A stretch of 64,000 nucleotides of DNA from Verpa conica (GCA_033030425.1 JAUFSD010000009.1:1240001-1304000); one strand, 5' to 3'; shown: positions 1 through 10,905, counted from the stretch's first letter. The notes: generated by a model not told the origin, from the letters alone. Made by a program: numbers and translations.

Positions 1-1568
1 GGTTTCCGTCGTCATCTGTAGGGGACTCAGATTTGAGGGCTCGTCGTAGAATAGACTCAACATCGGGCTGCGATAATTTACTCAGGGTAAAGGTTCGACA
101 GCGGGATAGTAACGCTGATTGGACCTTAAACGATGGATTTCTAGAACCACGGATTAGAATTGAAATAAAATCATATAGCTATGAGAATATAATACCTACT
201 CTGTAGTAGCACCAATTCTTCTAATATATCAGCAAGCCCATCCTAAATAAAAGCTATATACAATAAATCAAGCATACAACTCACAAAGTAATTTGCCCAC
301 TCTCTACCGGAGCCAAAAACACATCTTGCTGACTCTTCGTAAACCTATCGACCACATAATTAGCCCACCCCCTTTCCCTTAATTCCCCTATCTATACACA
401 TATTGTCGGGTAGCAAAAATACCCGTATATTTGCGTAGCAACACAACCTACTCCATAATATGACAACACAATTGACCAAAAATTACAACTACAAATAGCC
501 AAATGCCATCAGAGGAGGCTATAGACCTATGATAGTGGCTAAAAAAACATCTGAATGTACTTTTTTAAGCTAGGAATAGGTGAATGATGGCATGTCCAAG
601 GCACCCTCCAGGTGCTAGCCCTACTGATTATACTCAATCTCTAATTGAGCTTTTATCACAGAATTGCTATACTAATCTTCTCAATCTATACCCAAAGTTT
701 CAGGGTGCTTTGGGAAGAATTGGTTGTGTAATCATTAATTTATTGGAAGTCTTAATTTCCGGGATTTTTAGCACCTTAATATAGCCTGTAGTCTAGGGGT
801 CTATATAGGTATTAGGACTAAGCTCTTTTGAAATAAGTATTAATGTATATTCAATTATTTTTCACCATTTTATTAGACCTTTATTCCATACTTTTGTGGT
901 TGGTTTTTGCTCATTTGTGTTGGCTTCTGTTGCGTTGCCATGCCATTGTGCAAATGTACGGGTATTTTTGCTACCCGACAATACCTATGAATCTCATCAC
1001 AAAAAAGGATTGTCCTCCTCCCCGTCAATGCCAACTCACTCCTCGCCTCTGCAAAAATCTTCTTACACTCCGACACCCCACTCGCCGTCGCCGAAATCTC
1101 AATAAACCTACTCCCAGACCTCCCCGCCACTACCCTCGCAATAGTAGTCTTGCCGCACCCTGCCGCACCCCACAATATCATACTCGGGACCCTCCCCTCC
1201 TCTATCAGGCCCCTCAGCACACCATTAACCCCCACCAACTCCTGCCCGCAGATCTCATCCAATGAGCCCGGCCGCACCTTCTCCGCTAGTGGCATGGCAG
1301 AACGGAGGTGCGAGGTGGATGATTTGAGCTTCTTGGGCGACGGGGGCGAGGGGTCCTGTAAAGGCCGTTTCTGGGAGATGGTGGCATTGGGACGTGCTGC
1401 TGGTGGCGGTGGAGGTGGCTTTTTGGATGGGGTTTGGAAGATGAGGGCGACTTTCTTGGGGGAGTGGGCTTGTGGGATGGTTGTTGAAGAGGGGGCGCAG
1501 TTAGAGTCTAGATGTGTATTGATAGAGGTTAATGGGATCTCTTTAGAGCAGACGGGGCATTTCACCAT
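1..1568 (-). CDS. MGS1: MGS1/WRNIP1-type AAA+ ATPase, 3' part outside window
   Basis: Replication-fork maintenance ATPase (Mgs1/WRNIP1, related to bacterial RarA). Exons on the complement: 985-1568, 285-344, 200-217 and 1-140 (continuing off the left edge). Residues C4, C7, H19 and C24 form a RAD18-type UBZ ubiquitin-binding zinc finger; a proline- and lysine-rich linker follows; the AAA+ module has Walker A GAAGCGKT at about residues 134-141 and Walker B ILFCDE at about 187-192. Exon 2 reads FTKSQQDVFLAPVE, exon 3 IGATTE, exon 4 NPSFKVQSALLSRCRTFTLS, matching the family order without a gap. Read without splicing, the gene looks broken after DEIHR, because intron 1 (345-984) has been swollen to 640 bp by a MITE. 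The acceptor of intron 2 is either AAG (18-nt exon 3, keeping TLIGATTE) or the TAG 3 nt upstream. Identity is firm; the exact small-exon edges are inferred. Confidence 0.9.
401..983. mobile_element. MITE with TA target duplication inside MGS1 intron 1
   Basis: The outer ends are inverted repeats: TATTGTCGGGTAGC at 401 onward and its complement ending at 983. They continue through AAAAATACCCGTA and ATTTGC, about 33 bp in all. The TIR itself contains a small inverted motif CGGGTA...TACCCG. A TA dinucleotide sits at each border (401-402 and 982-983), as in Tc1/mariner/pogo-derived MITEs. No transposase is encoded in the roughly 580 bp. Removing one TA plus the element restores a 59-nt intron with a GTATGT donor. 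Confidence 0.85.
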
Positions 1569-2130
1569 TGTGTCGGTGGTGAGTGGGTTGGTGGGTTGTG
1601 GGCCAGAGATTATTATATATGTAGCTGCAGGGACCTAGCTCGCGTCGCTACGCGTAGAGTGAGACACGCCAAGAAGGTACATATATTTCCTAAACCTGGA
1701 TTCTATTTAGAATAAGCAGGGGGAGGGAAGAGAGGGAATTGGGGCCCTTTAAATGGTGGGTGGATGAGATATATTGTCTGCATGAGTTTGTTTCACGTGT
1801 GGCAGATCATTGACCTGTGTTGTCTCCGGATAAACACCATATGATACACCTTCAAGATTGCTAATATATTGTTTCTCCCATTGGATCATTGTCATTTTGT
1901 TTTTAAATATAGAAAAGACAGTATCTCGTCCAAGCTTCTACACAGGTTCCCGTTCATTCCCGCTATTCATTATCGCAGGTAAAAAATAGATTAAGAATAG
2001 ATAAATTAGATACCCCACAATCTGGACAAACGTTACCGCCGAGTGTATCATCCCCATCTATCATACACACTTCCCCCCACTCCCACACCTCAACCCACAC
2101 CTCACTGCCCCTTCGTGTCTACTGCCATGT
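1569..2130. other. intergenic region between MGS1 start and PEX14-like 3' end
   Basis: Upstream region of MGS1 (transcribed leftward) and 3' flank of the PEX14-like gene. It holds pyrimidine-rich stretches around 2060-2110. No ORF with family resemblance and no repeat were seen. Confidence 0.6.
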
Positions 2131-3502
2131 CTACCGTGACGCCGGAAAATTCTTACTACGCACAAATCAGTACTTAGACCTCACTATTCATCTCATCCCT
2201 TCATCCAACCCCCCCACACCTTCACTCACCTCCTCCTCCCATCCCAAAGCCCCTCAGAAAGAATAGGAACGTACCTATTCAACAATACACCCTTGACACT
2301 CCTAATTTCTGCCTTCACCTTCGCTACCGGATCATCCTTATCCTTATCCTTACCCGCGCCATACCCACCATATGGAGAACTATAAATACTCGTTCCGGGC
2401 CAATCGTACGTAAGGGTCTCCAGATAACTCGTCAGGTCCTCAAGCGCAAACGTGAGCTCATTATCGGTGCCATCTGAATGCGACTCAACAAGTGTCTGTA
2501 GCTGCGTGGAGAGATGCTCGAGCTTGCTGTCTGGGGAAAGAGAGCTGATATCCACCTCGTCACTGTCAAGCGGGAAGTTTTCTAGACTAGGGCTTGTCTG
2601 TGTCTGTGCGTCCACATGGAACATCTCCCCAGGGTCACTTGTGCTGCCGCTATCACTGTCGTCCTCTTCGGCAGGGATCCGGCGCTTGGTAGGGCCCTCG
2701 GGGGCGAGCTCTTTGAGACGGTTGTTAAGCTCGGTGAGGTTTGTCAATGCAGTGCTGGAGAGGTCAAGACGGGCTGCTGTAAGGGCGTCATACATAGGGG
2801 TGAGTACGAATTTGTTGGCGCCATAGATTGTTGCAGCAGCACCGGTGGCAAAGTAGAGTGCCTTTCCGATTGATTTTGCGGTGACGAGAGGGGGAGGCGG
2901 CGGTGGAGGGGCAGGGGTGAGGAACTCGGGGTATGTTACTATAGGAGCGATAGGAGCAGCTGTAGATGCCGCGGGTGTAGGTGTTGGGGCAGGTTTAGCA
3001 GCAGGGACAATAGCTGTTGAGGTGCTAGACTCGGCTTTAACAACCTATGTTTCCCCCTCAAGTCAGTTTATATGTTTATGTATTGTACGAGTGTAATTCC
3101 GTGACCCACCTCCTTTCCTTTCCCTTTATCCTTCGACACATCCCCTGCTACCCCCTTCTCCGCCATCTTCTCTAGTAACGCCTTCATCTCATCTCTCGTA
3201 AGACCCTTTGTGTGTAGGAAGTCCATCTTTTCCTTAAGAGGTGCATTCTTGATTGGAGCACTGTCCAGGAACTTTTCCGCTTGTTCAAGAAGTTGTTCTC
3301 GTGTCATTGTCTCTGGCTCCTGCTGTGCCTTCATTTTCGGGGTGCCTGGAGGGGAAGAGTGTACTATCTTGAGATCACCGATTGTTTGGGGCTCCGACTG
3401 TGAACCGACGGGTGGTGGAGTCTGTGGAGGCTGTGTAGCAGTTGTTTTATCGTTCCTGGTAGCAGGATTCTCCGAAACAGCAGTCTTGTCGTCTGTGGCC
3501 AT
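2131..3502 (-). CDS. PEX14: Pex14-like peroxisomal docking protein
   Basis: Component of the peroxisomal matrix-protein docking complex. Exons on the complement: 3110-3502, 2275-3044 and 2131-2155, giving about 395 residues. Roughly residues 64-115 (REQLLEQAEKFLDS..., ...FLHTKGLTRDEMKALLEKM) match the conserved Pex14 N-terminal domain that binds Pex5/Pex19. A Pro/Ala-rich linker follows, then a hydrophobic segment (ALYFATGAAATIYG) and a coiled-coil-prone region (LTELNNRLKEL), the usual Pex14 order. The last exon has only 25 nt and encodes SKNFPASR plus stop, a tail seen in filamentous-fungal Pex14-type proteins. Without it the ORF would run into intron sequence. Fungi also have a Pex14/17 (Pex33) paralogue, and I cannot fully exclude that assignment. 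The start is the first ATG before the acidic N terminus. Confidence 0.8.
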
Positions 3503-3831
3503 GATGCACGTTATGTTTATGATTTACCGTGAGTACCGTGGAGAAAGGAGAAGGAACCTCTGGCTGTTGTCCCTGTGAAGACACCGCCAGCCAACCTCGG
3601 CAATCTCCACAGGGCTGCGCTGTTCTGCTCTCAGTGGCTGTTGGCAGAGGGAGTGCAGCCCCAGCTCTCCGCGCCTCATGTGGCAGGCGCCTGGTCACGT
3701 CTTTCCGCGATTGCTTACTCGACAGGGTCTCTATAAACCTATAGGTCTAACACATTCACACTGACAATCACAGCTCTCAATTCCTCTCCCCCTCACACAT
3801 CCGTGCAGCATAATCATTTGCAATCATCATA
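3503..3831. promoter_or_regulatory. divergent promoter, PEX14-like / IES2
   Basis: 329-bp head-to-head spacer between two start codons. It contains a pyrimidine-rich leader just before the IES2 ATG (3770-3800). No TATA box or factor site can be assigned with confidence. Confidence 0.5.
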
Positions 3832-5576
3832 ATGTCATCCCGACTCAAGAAACGTGCTCAGGACCCTCCCCCAACAAGACAGGCTGCAAGTAAACGATCC
3901 CGTCGGTCACCCATCTCAGACGAGGACGAAGACTCGGCTTCTGAGTCTAGTGAGAGCGAGCTGAGTGATCTTGACGGGGAGCTCGAAGAGGAAACCATGA
4001 ATACGCTTATTGCCGGGGCTACCAAAGGAGGTGTGGAGGACGACGAGGACGAAGAGAGCGAAGAGAGCGATGAAGACACCCCGGAGGAAAGGGAGGATAG
4101 GTGTGTTTCCGAAAGTTTCCCGTGTTGTGGCTCCACTTGGAGTCCGGGGGGAAGGGAGGGGGGGCTTCCCTATGCATCATGACAAACATAGAATAAACAC
4201 TCCACTGCCAATAGGTATTTCATACTAATTATTTCATCACTGTACTAGCTACATCTACGAGGACTCCAACGATATCTCAGAACCCGACTCTTCGACCCCC
4301 GCGCCAAAGTCGAAAAAACTCTCTTTCAAGCCCCCCCCTGCAGCCCGCGCATCCACACGTCGTAAATCTGCAGTTACCCCCTCGCGGAAGAGTAACCTGT
4401 CAAAGGTGTCGGGACCAGACGACGTACACATGAAGGACACTATTACTGTTTCTGGGGGTCGTGGGGGAAAGAAGGGCGCTGTGGGAGCTAGAGGCGCTGT
4501 AAAGAAGGACGAGAAGCAAACAATAAAACTTACGTTGAAAATGGGTAAAGACAAACTCCGCGCCGCAACCTCCGCATGGACACCCCCGCCGAATCCAACC
4601 ACTGATAATCGCACAGGAAACAACAATGCAACAGAGGAGAGCAGTAGCGCTGAAGATAAGCCCTCGCGTGGTGGCGCGAGAGGCCGGAAAGTAGTGCAGG
4701 AGGAAGAAAGCAGCGATGAGGACGACGACGACGAAGACGCAGAAGGGGAGGAAGTATCCGATGAAGATGCCGAGGGCGAGGATGATGAAGACGCAGAGGG
4801 AGAAGATGACGATGGCTTGAATGATGAGGATGCGGAGGGGGAGACGGATGATGAGGATATGCTAGACTCTGACGATGACGCAGAGGGGACACCAGATTTT
4901 AGGAGCAGGACAGGAACACCTGATATGAGTAGGTTAACGAAGAGACAGAAGAGTAGGTTAGATGAAGTTTACAGCGCAGACTTATTGGAACTACCGACGG
5001 GGATTGGTAGGTCTTCAAGCATTAAGACAAATTCACAATTTATACTGACTTTATTCCAGAACGGCCAAGTGCAGCAAAAGCCATTCCACTGACAGCTGAC
5101 GAACAGGCATTGAAGAGAGCGGAGATGGCAAGACGCCGGAAAAACCTAACTGACCAGCGACTAGAGGAGGAAAAGGTATATCTCATTTTTATCCTCACTT
5201 ATCACCTACAGACTAACACCTTAACTCACAGATGGACACGATCAACAAACTCCTCAAGAAGCAAACTCCAAAGATGCGCAAAAACCAAGGGCGCCAAACA
5301 GGTGATGCCACCCCCGCTGGTACCGGAGGAGACACCAACCTCGACGGCGTTGCAGAAGCATTCCCGGTACCGAAAATGGTCCGGTGGGTATCCAACAAAG
5401 ACGGTATCCGTGTTGGTGTACCAGATTCATGGTTGACTGGTCCGGCCGGGAGGGTGTTTGAGAAGCAAGTGGAGAGCGAGGGGATGATTAGGGCAAGGAC
5501 TTGGGGGAGAAAAATGGTGGAGGAGATTGAGGATACGGCTATGAGTGGTGTCGTGCCGATGGAAATTGAAGTATAG
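3832..5576 (+). CDS. IES2: INO80 complex subunit Ies2 (PAPA-1 domain)
   Basis: Subunit of the INO80 chromatin-remodelling complex that stimulates its ATPase (yeast Ies2, animal INO80B). Exons 3832-4100, 4249-5006, 5060-5175 and 5232-5576 give about 495 residues. The N-terminal half is low complexity and very acidic, with tandem DEDAEGE-like units from about 4720 to 4900. The diagnostic PAPA-1 region crosses intron 3: KRAEMARRRKNLTDQRLEEEK followed by MDTINKLLKKQTPK. The C terminus (MVRWVSNKDGIRVGVPDSW) resembles the fungal Ies2 tail. Each junction keeps frame (AG+C, G+AA, phase 0). The acidic repeats probably mediate histone or nucleosome contacts, which is an inference. Confidence 0.88.
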
Positions 5577-6360
5577 GGTATTTTGGTTTGGTTTGGTTTG
5601 GTTTTATTACTCTTTTATTGTTATTTGGGGTTGTGTGATATGTATGATTATGGGATTTGGGAGTGGTGGTTTGTAATCCGAGATAATATAATATTATGTA
5701 TTCGAAAGGTGTTGTGAGTGCAAGTGGAACTGGGGGCATTTGATCTGGACTCTGTGGATTTGAATGTCCTTTCACCGTCCCGGGTTCCTATGGTCATAAA
5801 TAGTCCCACATCGGGCAGTAAACAACTTAATAAGGTTATCAATAATTCAGAATAAAGTAGATTGAAACTTATGTGCATGAATAGTAGGTATTTTATCCTC
5901 CTGTAACCTCTATAGTCTGAATTCCACCTATCCACCTAGACCAACCCCTGGGAAATACATGTACTACGTGTATCGAGTCTTCAGTGTCGCTGGGTCACTG
6001 TGGTCTCTACTTTGATGTATTTTAATATGGAATCTATAGGTATATCCTAGCTATTGACCAAGGAGGCAAGGCTTGTGGTTAAATTATTAACCCGAAATCC
6101 CTAACGGGGATATATTATATTATATTATCCAATTGATAATACCACCCCCCTACTCCCGAGTGATTTCCCCTGACCGAACACCGGCACTCGGTTGCTCTTC
6201 CTTGGCACCTCACGTGCCCCTGCACGCCACCAAGAACCAATATGTAAAAGAAAGAAAAAATAATAATCAAAACCCCCACCACCAAAAAAAAAACCACCCC
6301 CTCCAAACAATCTCCCCCCCCCCCCCTTCTTCTCCTCTTAAACCTACAAAAAAAAAAATC
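5577..6360. other. intergenic region with simple repeats
   Basis: Contains a short TTTGG microsatellite at 5583-5606 just after the IES2 stop. From 6240 to 6360 there is low-complexity A-rich then C-rich sequence, including a C run near 6313-6326, which probably forms the RRG9 promoter and 5' leader. No further gene was recognised. Confidence 0.6.
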
Positions 6361-7980
6361 ATGCCCTGCCTCAATTGTACCTCCCGAATTCTCCGAATAT
6401 TTCTCCACGATTCACTAATCCCCTCTCTACGACCACTATCACTGCGACAACGCCAATTTTTATTCCAGAGACCAGTGGGGGTATCAACATACTCACGACT
6501 TTCGTCCCACCTTTCTACAGGGCGGCAACAACAACAGCTCCGGAACCAGAGCTCTCTCGCGACATCAGAGTTGACAGACGACGATTACGTCCCATTCGTA
6601 TACCCCGCGCACCTTACTGTGCCGTCTGGCAAAGACGGGATTCTAAATGGCGGGAGTCATTCCGGATGGCCACCGCCGGTGCCGGAGGTTGGGGATGTAG
6701 TAGAGGAGGGGGGTTATGAGTGTGAGCCGGATATTGAACTTACAGAGCTGTATGGAGCGGGGGAGGAGGAGTGGTGGAGTGAGGTTGAAGAGGCGGTTGT
6801 GGGTGAGGATGGAGGGGAGGGTGTGTGGGATACTATGGTACAGGAGGGTGGGGAGGCGCCATGTGATGGGCGGCTTCTTACGAGGGATGGGAGTTGGACG
6901 TTGGATTCGTCGCCAGTGGTTTATAGGTTTCATACAGGTGAGGGTGGGAAGAGGCCTTCTGTTGCGGCTAAGAAGGAGAAACAGCGGCTTGAGAAGATGG
7001 CTAAGCGGGCAAGTGAGAAGGAGTTAGAGGATGTCTACGATGAAGCTACAGTGGCCGATGGGGTAAAGTCTAGGCCTAAAGAAATGGTGGAGAAGGAAGA
7101 GCCCAAGAAGAGGAAGAAGGCAACTGATGGGAAGAAAGAGCCATCGGCATCCAAGAAGACACGGAAAAACGCTGCACAGAAGGGTGAAGAAAAGAAGAAG
7201 GCATTGGTGAAGAAATCTGCAGAAGTCACGAAAGATAAAAAGTCACTAGAAAAGAAGGCCTCCCCTCAAAAACTCGAAAATTCTTCTACAGAACTCGGGA
7301 AAGAAACAGTTTCCCCCCCACAACATGAGAAAGGAATAGAATCACCAGCGAAAGAGCCTTATAGAAGGAAGCAAGTCACAATCCCCCGCGAGGGCGAATC
7401 CTTAGGAACTGGGTGGAAATCACGCTTGGATATAGTTCCCGATCACTGGGATCTCTTTCCCATTAAAGCAGAGACCGAAAAGACTCGTCTCGAAAAGTTT
7501 ATAGCCTCTAGACCCCGCAACACTATCGACCGGTGGATGATAGAAAAAGCAAACCTCCAAGCTAAATTCAAAGGTGCCAATTGGACACCGCTGAAAAAGC
7601 TGTCACCGGAAGCTCAAGAAGCCATCAGGGTGCTTCATAAGAGCTATCCGGAGTATACTACACCAAAGTTAGCGGAGAAGTTCGAAGTAAGTCCAGAGGC
7701 GATAAGGAGGATACTAAAGAGTAAGTGGAGGGAAGCAGAGAGGTCGCCGGAGAATATGAAGGAATGGGCAGAGCGGTGGGAGAGGAGAGGGGACAGTGTG
7801 TGGAAGAGATGGGTAGATATGGGGGTTGTACAGACGAAGAAGATGAAGAAGGAGTGGAGAAGGAATGGAGATGTAAGATTTGAGGGTAGAAACACTGGAG
7901 AAGAGGTCAATTCAGTGGAGGAGAAGAAGGCTGATGTACCAAAGGTCAATGTGGGGAGCTTTTCAAGTAGAATTTTGTAG
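6361..7980 (+). CDS. RRG9: Required for respiratory growth protein 9 (Rrg9/neugrin family)
   Basis: Mitochondrial protein needed for maintenance of the mitochondrial genome and respiration in yeast. It is a single exon of about 539 residues. I start at 6361 (MPCLNCTSRIL) because the upstream in-frame sequence is low-complexity A/C-rich leader, while the chosen N terminus is Arg/Leu/Ser-rich like a mitochondrial presequence. The centre (about residues 230-340) is a Lys/Glu-rich, highly charged linker. The conserved Rrg9/neugrin domain lies near the C terminus: WTPLKKLSPEAQEAIRVL and KFEVSPEAIRRILKSKW, at about 7580-7730. The protein is longer than yeast Rrg9 because of the charged insert, as in other filamentous fungi. 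Confidence 0.85.
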   Translation: MPCLNCTSRILRIFLHDSLIPSLRPLSLRQRQFLFQRPVGVSTYSRLSSHLSTGRQQQQLRNQSSLATSELTDDDYVPFVYPAHLTVPSGKDGILNGGSHSGWPPPVPEVGDVVEEGGYECEPDIELTELYGAGEEEWWSEVEEAVVGEDGGEGVWDTMVQEGGEAPCDGRLLTRDGSWTLDSSPVVYRFHTGEGGKRPSVAAKKEKQRLEKMAKRASEKELEDVYDEATVADGVKSRPKEMVEKEEPKKRKKATDGKKEPSASKKTRKNAAQKGEEKKKALVKKSAEVTKDKKSLEKKASPQKLENSSTELGKETVSPPQHEKGIESPAKEPYRRKQVTIPREGESLGTGWKSRLDIVPDHWDLFPIKAETEKTRLEKFIASRPRNTIDRWMIEKANLQAKFKGANWTPLKKLSPEAQEAIRVLHKSYPEYTTPKLAEKFEVSPEAIRRILKSKWREAERSPENMKEWAERWERRGDSVWKRWVDMGVVQTKKMKKEWRRNGDVRFEGRNTGEEVNSVEEKKADVPKVNVGSFSSRIL

Positions 7981-8753
7981 GTGTGGATATCTGTAAATTA
8001 CTGTTTGTGCTGTATATTGTGTTTTCTCTTGTCAATACCTTTCTGCATTGTATGGAGTTCTTTTATACGAGAGTTTTGTTTTGTTTACAGCCACTCAATG
8101 ATTATTCGAACAAGTAAAGTAGAACTGTACTCGTGTCAGGGCTAAAGTATTGGGACAGACCAGGCTGTCACGGATCTGAGCGGTCACTATTTTTCTCTGT
8201 TGCTACCACCGTGCTTCACTGTTTTTACTGCGTTTGATTGCGTCATGGGTCTGTGCAATCGTTATATTTCCCTTTTCAGCGTGTCCCAATACTTTAGCCC
8301 TGACACGAGTACAAAGGCACATAAAAAAAAAGCAACAATCTTGTGCGCATCACCAATCCTGCCCGCTGCCCCAGACCAGACGGACCCTGCAATTCCCACG
8401 GACAATCCCGAGCCCCACGCTAAGCAGCCAATGGCCCTAGTAGGCTGAAACCCTTACTGCAACGTTGCAGGTAGATTATAATTTCCTTTTCTCCTCTCAC
8501 CTCCTCTTCCCTTCCTTTTCACTCGTAGTACATGGTATAGGTAGGTTACTTATTGGCATACGTCCAGTCACACATAGCAAGTCATAATCATAGCTAGGTT
8601 CTGCCGCCTGAGTAACAGACAGCTGTTCCCCACTTCTTCCCTCCTACATATACACACACACATCACCACCGCACACATACGCACCTCACAGCCCGCAATC
8701 TTTGTTTTCCTCCTTCTCTAAAAAATATACCCTACAAGAAAGTAAAAAGAACA
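7981..8753. other. intergenic region holding a small MITE
   Basis: 3' flank of RRG9 and promoter of the following ER protein gene. It contains the 185-bp MITE at 8128-8312. A CT-rich tract at 8485-8520 and pyrimidine-rich DNA before 8754 fit a fungal promoter and leader. Confidence 0.6.
8128..8312. mobile_element. short MITE, TA-flanked with long perfect TIRs
   Basis: Inverted ends starting CTCGTGTCAGGGCTAAAGTA and continuing TTGGGACA are complementary between 8126-8157 and 8282-8313, about 32 bp with no mismatch seen. TA lies at both outer edges. The interior (about 125 bp) is not coding. The near-perfect TIRs suggest a recent insertion of a Tc1/mariner- or pogo-derived element. Confidence 0.85.
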
Positions 8754-9636
8754 ATGCGGCTATCTTCACTCTTACTATTGACCGGCGCGTCACTCGTTTC
8801 TGCGCAGTGGGGCGACTACCTTAGCCGTGTCCTGGGTACACAAAAGCCACTCACTGCCGATGTCGAGGAGGTCGACCAACGCGCGGTTATCGAGAGACGG
8901 GTGCGAAATATCACATCCGAGAACTGGCGAAGTGCCATCAACAATACTGCTGTCACCGAGGGTGAAGACGCGACCGAGACAGCTGAGGAATGGTATTTTT
9001 ACTTTACCACTAGTAATGTGAATGGTACTAGAAACGCGACAAAGTGGGATGATATCTTTGAGGTGTGTAGTTATCTTTTTTTCCTTCTTTCCTTCTTTTT
9101 TTTCACTACGCACATTTGGTTAACAAGAAGTGCTATAGGAAACAACCGTTCAGCTTGCTACTGCAGGTAATCTTGCTGGGCCTGCTCCAAAGATTAATCT
9201 TGGCAAAGTTGATTGTGCATCTCCCGAGGCTAAGGCGCTGTGCCAGACCTTCTTCTTGACATCCCAGAGGAAGCTTCCGGAATTTTATCACATCGCTTCC
9301 TTTGCCAATGGTACTGTCGGGATCAGAGAGGTTACTTGGCCTACTGAGTTTGTTGACGGGGAACAAGCAGCTCATCTGGTCAAGTTCCATACTGAGAGGC
9401 TGTGGGAGAGTGTTAACGCCTGGTCGGGTGTTTTCAACCCTATTGATGGAGAATTGAAGGACTTTGTTGTGCCTTACCTTGCTACTGCTATTGAATACTA
9501 CGAGACACTTCCTCCATGGGTCATGATGGTTACTATCAGTTTCTTGGGAAGGAACATTATGTTTGTCACCCTGTTTCTCTGGTTCTATAGTGTTGCTTAT
9601 CTGCTCATACTAATTCGATACACAGGTCACGGATAA
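8754..9636 (+). CDS. ER thioredoxin-like membrane protein
   Basis: Exons 8754-9062 and 9139-9636 give about 268 residues. The N terminus is a signal peptide (MRLSSLLLLTGASLVSAQ). The luminal part has three N-glycosylation sequons within about 75 residues (NIT, NNT, NGT/NAT region). A thioredoxin-like core follows (INLGKVDCASPEAKALCQTF ... LPEFYHI), with the dispersed cysteines of VDCA and LCQ rather than a CxxC active site, so redox activity is doubtful. The C terminus has two adjacent hydrophobic segments (WVMMVTISFLG, MFVTLFLWFYSVAYLLILI). It resembles an uncharacterised fungal ER thioredoxin-fold family. Function is not known; a chaperone-like role is only inferred. Confidence 0.75.
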
Positions 9637-10012
9637 CTAGATCCGCTAGCCCCACCCCGAGGGCCCCTCCTGCTGCTAATATTTCATAATTTCCTAGGAC
9701 CTTTGGGGTAGTGTGAAAGATTTGGGTTTGGCGCTTTGTTTGATTTTCTTTAGATGTGTGGTGGATATGGTTAGTCGTTATTGGGCTTGAGCAAGAATAA
9801 CGATTTGAGGGGGGGGCATAGTTATGAAGAGAGGAAAAAGAGGAAAGGATGGCTTTTTTGGATCTTGGAATCAGCATTTTATGTGATATGGTAGTGATAT
9901 TTATTACTTTGGGGTCTGAGACCGAGATGGAGGGGGAAATTACGCTACTTTTTCAATTATTTTTTCGGTCTTTAGTCTTATAATGTTGTACGTTCGCCTT
10001 ATCATGTAGCTG
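9637..10012. other. intergenic, convergent 3' ends
   Basis: Tail-to-tail spacer between the ER thioredoxin-like gene (+) and NKP2 (-). AT-rich; no gene or repeat was seen. Confidence 0.6.
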
Positions 10013-10657
10013 CTAAGATGCATTGTTTGAATGAGAATTAGGGTTCAGGGCTCGCTCGCAGGTATTGTGTAAGTTTTCTAGATCCGTGATGACTTTCCCA
10101 TCCAGATTTGTGTTTGTAAACTTTCCGTAGCGTAGATCACTGAGGTCTCCAATCGTAGATTTGAGCTCATCGAGCATGGCATCGCATTCCTCATCGAGAT
10201 CTTTGAACTCTGCATCAAGATCCTCAGTGGCAGCAGTCATCTGCTGAAGAAGATCCTTCAATGAGAGCTTCGGTTCTGCGGGTGCTGCACCAAAGAGCTG
10301 CAAGTAACCCCAATTAGTACGATGAGCAATTCACGAATAACTGATGAAACCCACCTCAATTCCGGTCATCGCATCATCTTCTATTCTCTGTCCCTCCCGT
10401 TGCTCTCGCTTCGCATCCCTCCGTTGCTTTGCACCGAGTCGTGCTTCAAATTGTATATTTTTCTTGACGCGATCACAGGTTTTGTTCCGCTGGAGCTGGA
10501 GCTCAGCATACAGGAGCTTGATCTGTGGGTTTGACCGCTTATCTTTTGGAAAGAGCTCTGTGAACTGACGAAGGGAGATGATATCCTGTAGGGATGCACG
10601 AGAGAGAAGAAAAGACGAGAGAATCTCGTACTCGAGTGCAGTAGTGCTTGAGGCCAT
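10013..10657 (-). CDS. NKP2: Kinetochore protein Nkp2/Cnl2 family
   Basis: Non-essential subunit of the inner-kinetochore CCAN (Ctf19/COMA-associated Nkp1-Nkp2). Exons on the complement are 10355-10657 and 10013-10297, giving about 195 residues; the intron is 57 nt and phase 0. The N-terminal pattern EYEILSSFLLSRASL ... ISLRQFTELFPKDKRSNPQI, followed by a long basic helix (KKNIQFEARLGAKQRRDAKR), is characteristic of the Cnl2/NKP2 family. The C-terminal half is acidic and helical. I use the ATG at 10657 (MASSTTALEYE) rather than the upstream in-frame ATG at 10705, because it matches the usual short N terminus. Confidence 0.83.
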
Positions 10658-10905
10658 TGGTAAGACTGTAGATATCGTTACTGTTTGTTTATCCTCCACC
10701 AACAATGATCGAGACAGAGAAAAAAGACCGAGTGACTAATCATGAAAGCAGGGTAACCGTATCCCCGTCCAAAAGGCCGTATCTGTTTAACTCCTAACGC
10801 GTCCTCCCAACGCTCCAGTTTCGCGCCTGCCCTTTCATCTCCCCTTCCCTAACCTAGCAACCGAAGCACACCCTTGAGGCAGAACCAAAAATTTGAGTCG
10901 ATATC
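10658..10905. promoter_or_regulatory. divergent promoter, NKP2 / EAF3
   Basis: 248-bp spacer between two divergently transcribed nuclear genes. CT-rich DNA lies at 10795-10860 upstream of EAF3. No specific site was assigned. Confidence 0.5.

Noticed and set aside
985..1568. MGS1 looked like a truncated pseudogene ending after Walker B.
   Set aside because: The missing motifs are present further left (285-344, 200-217, 1-140) once introns, including the MITE-bearing one, are removed.
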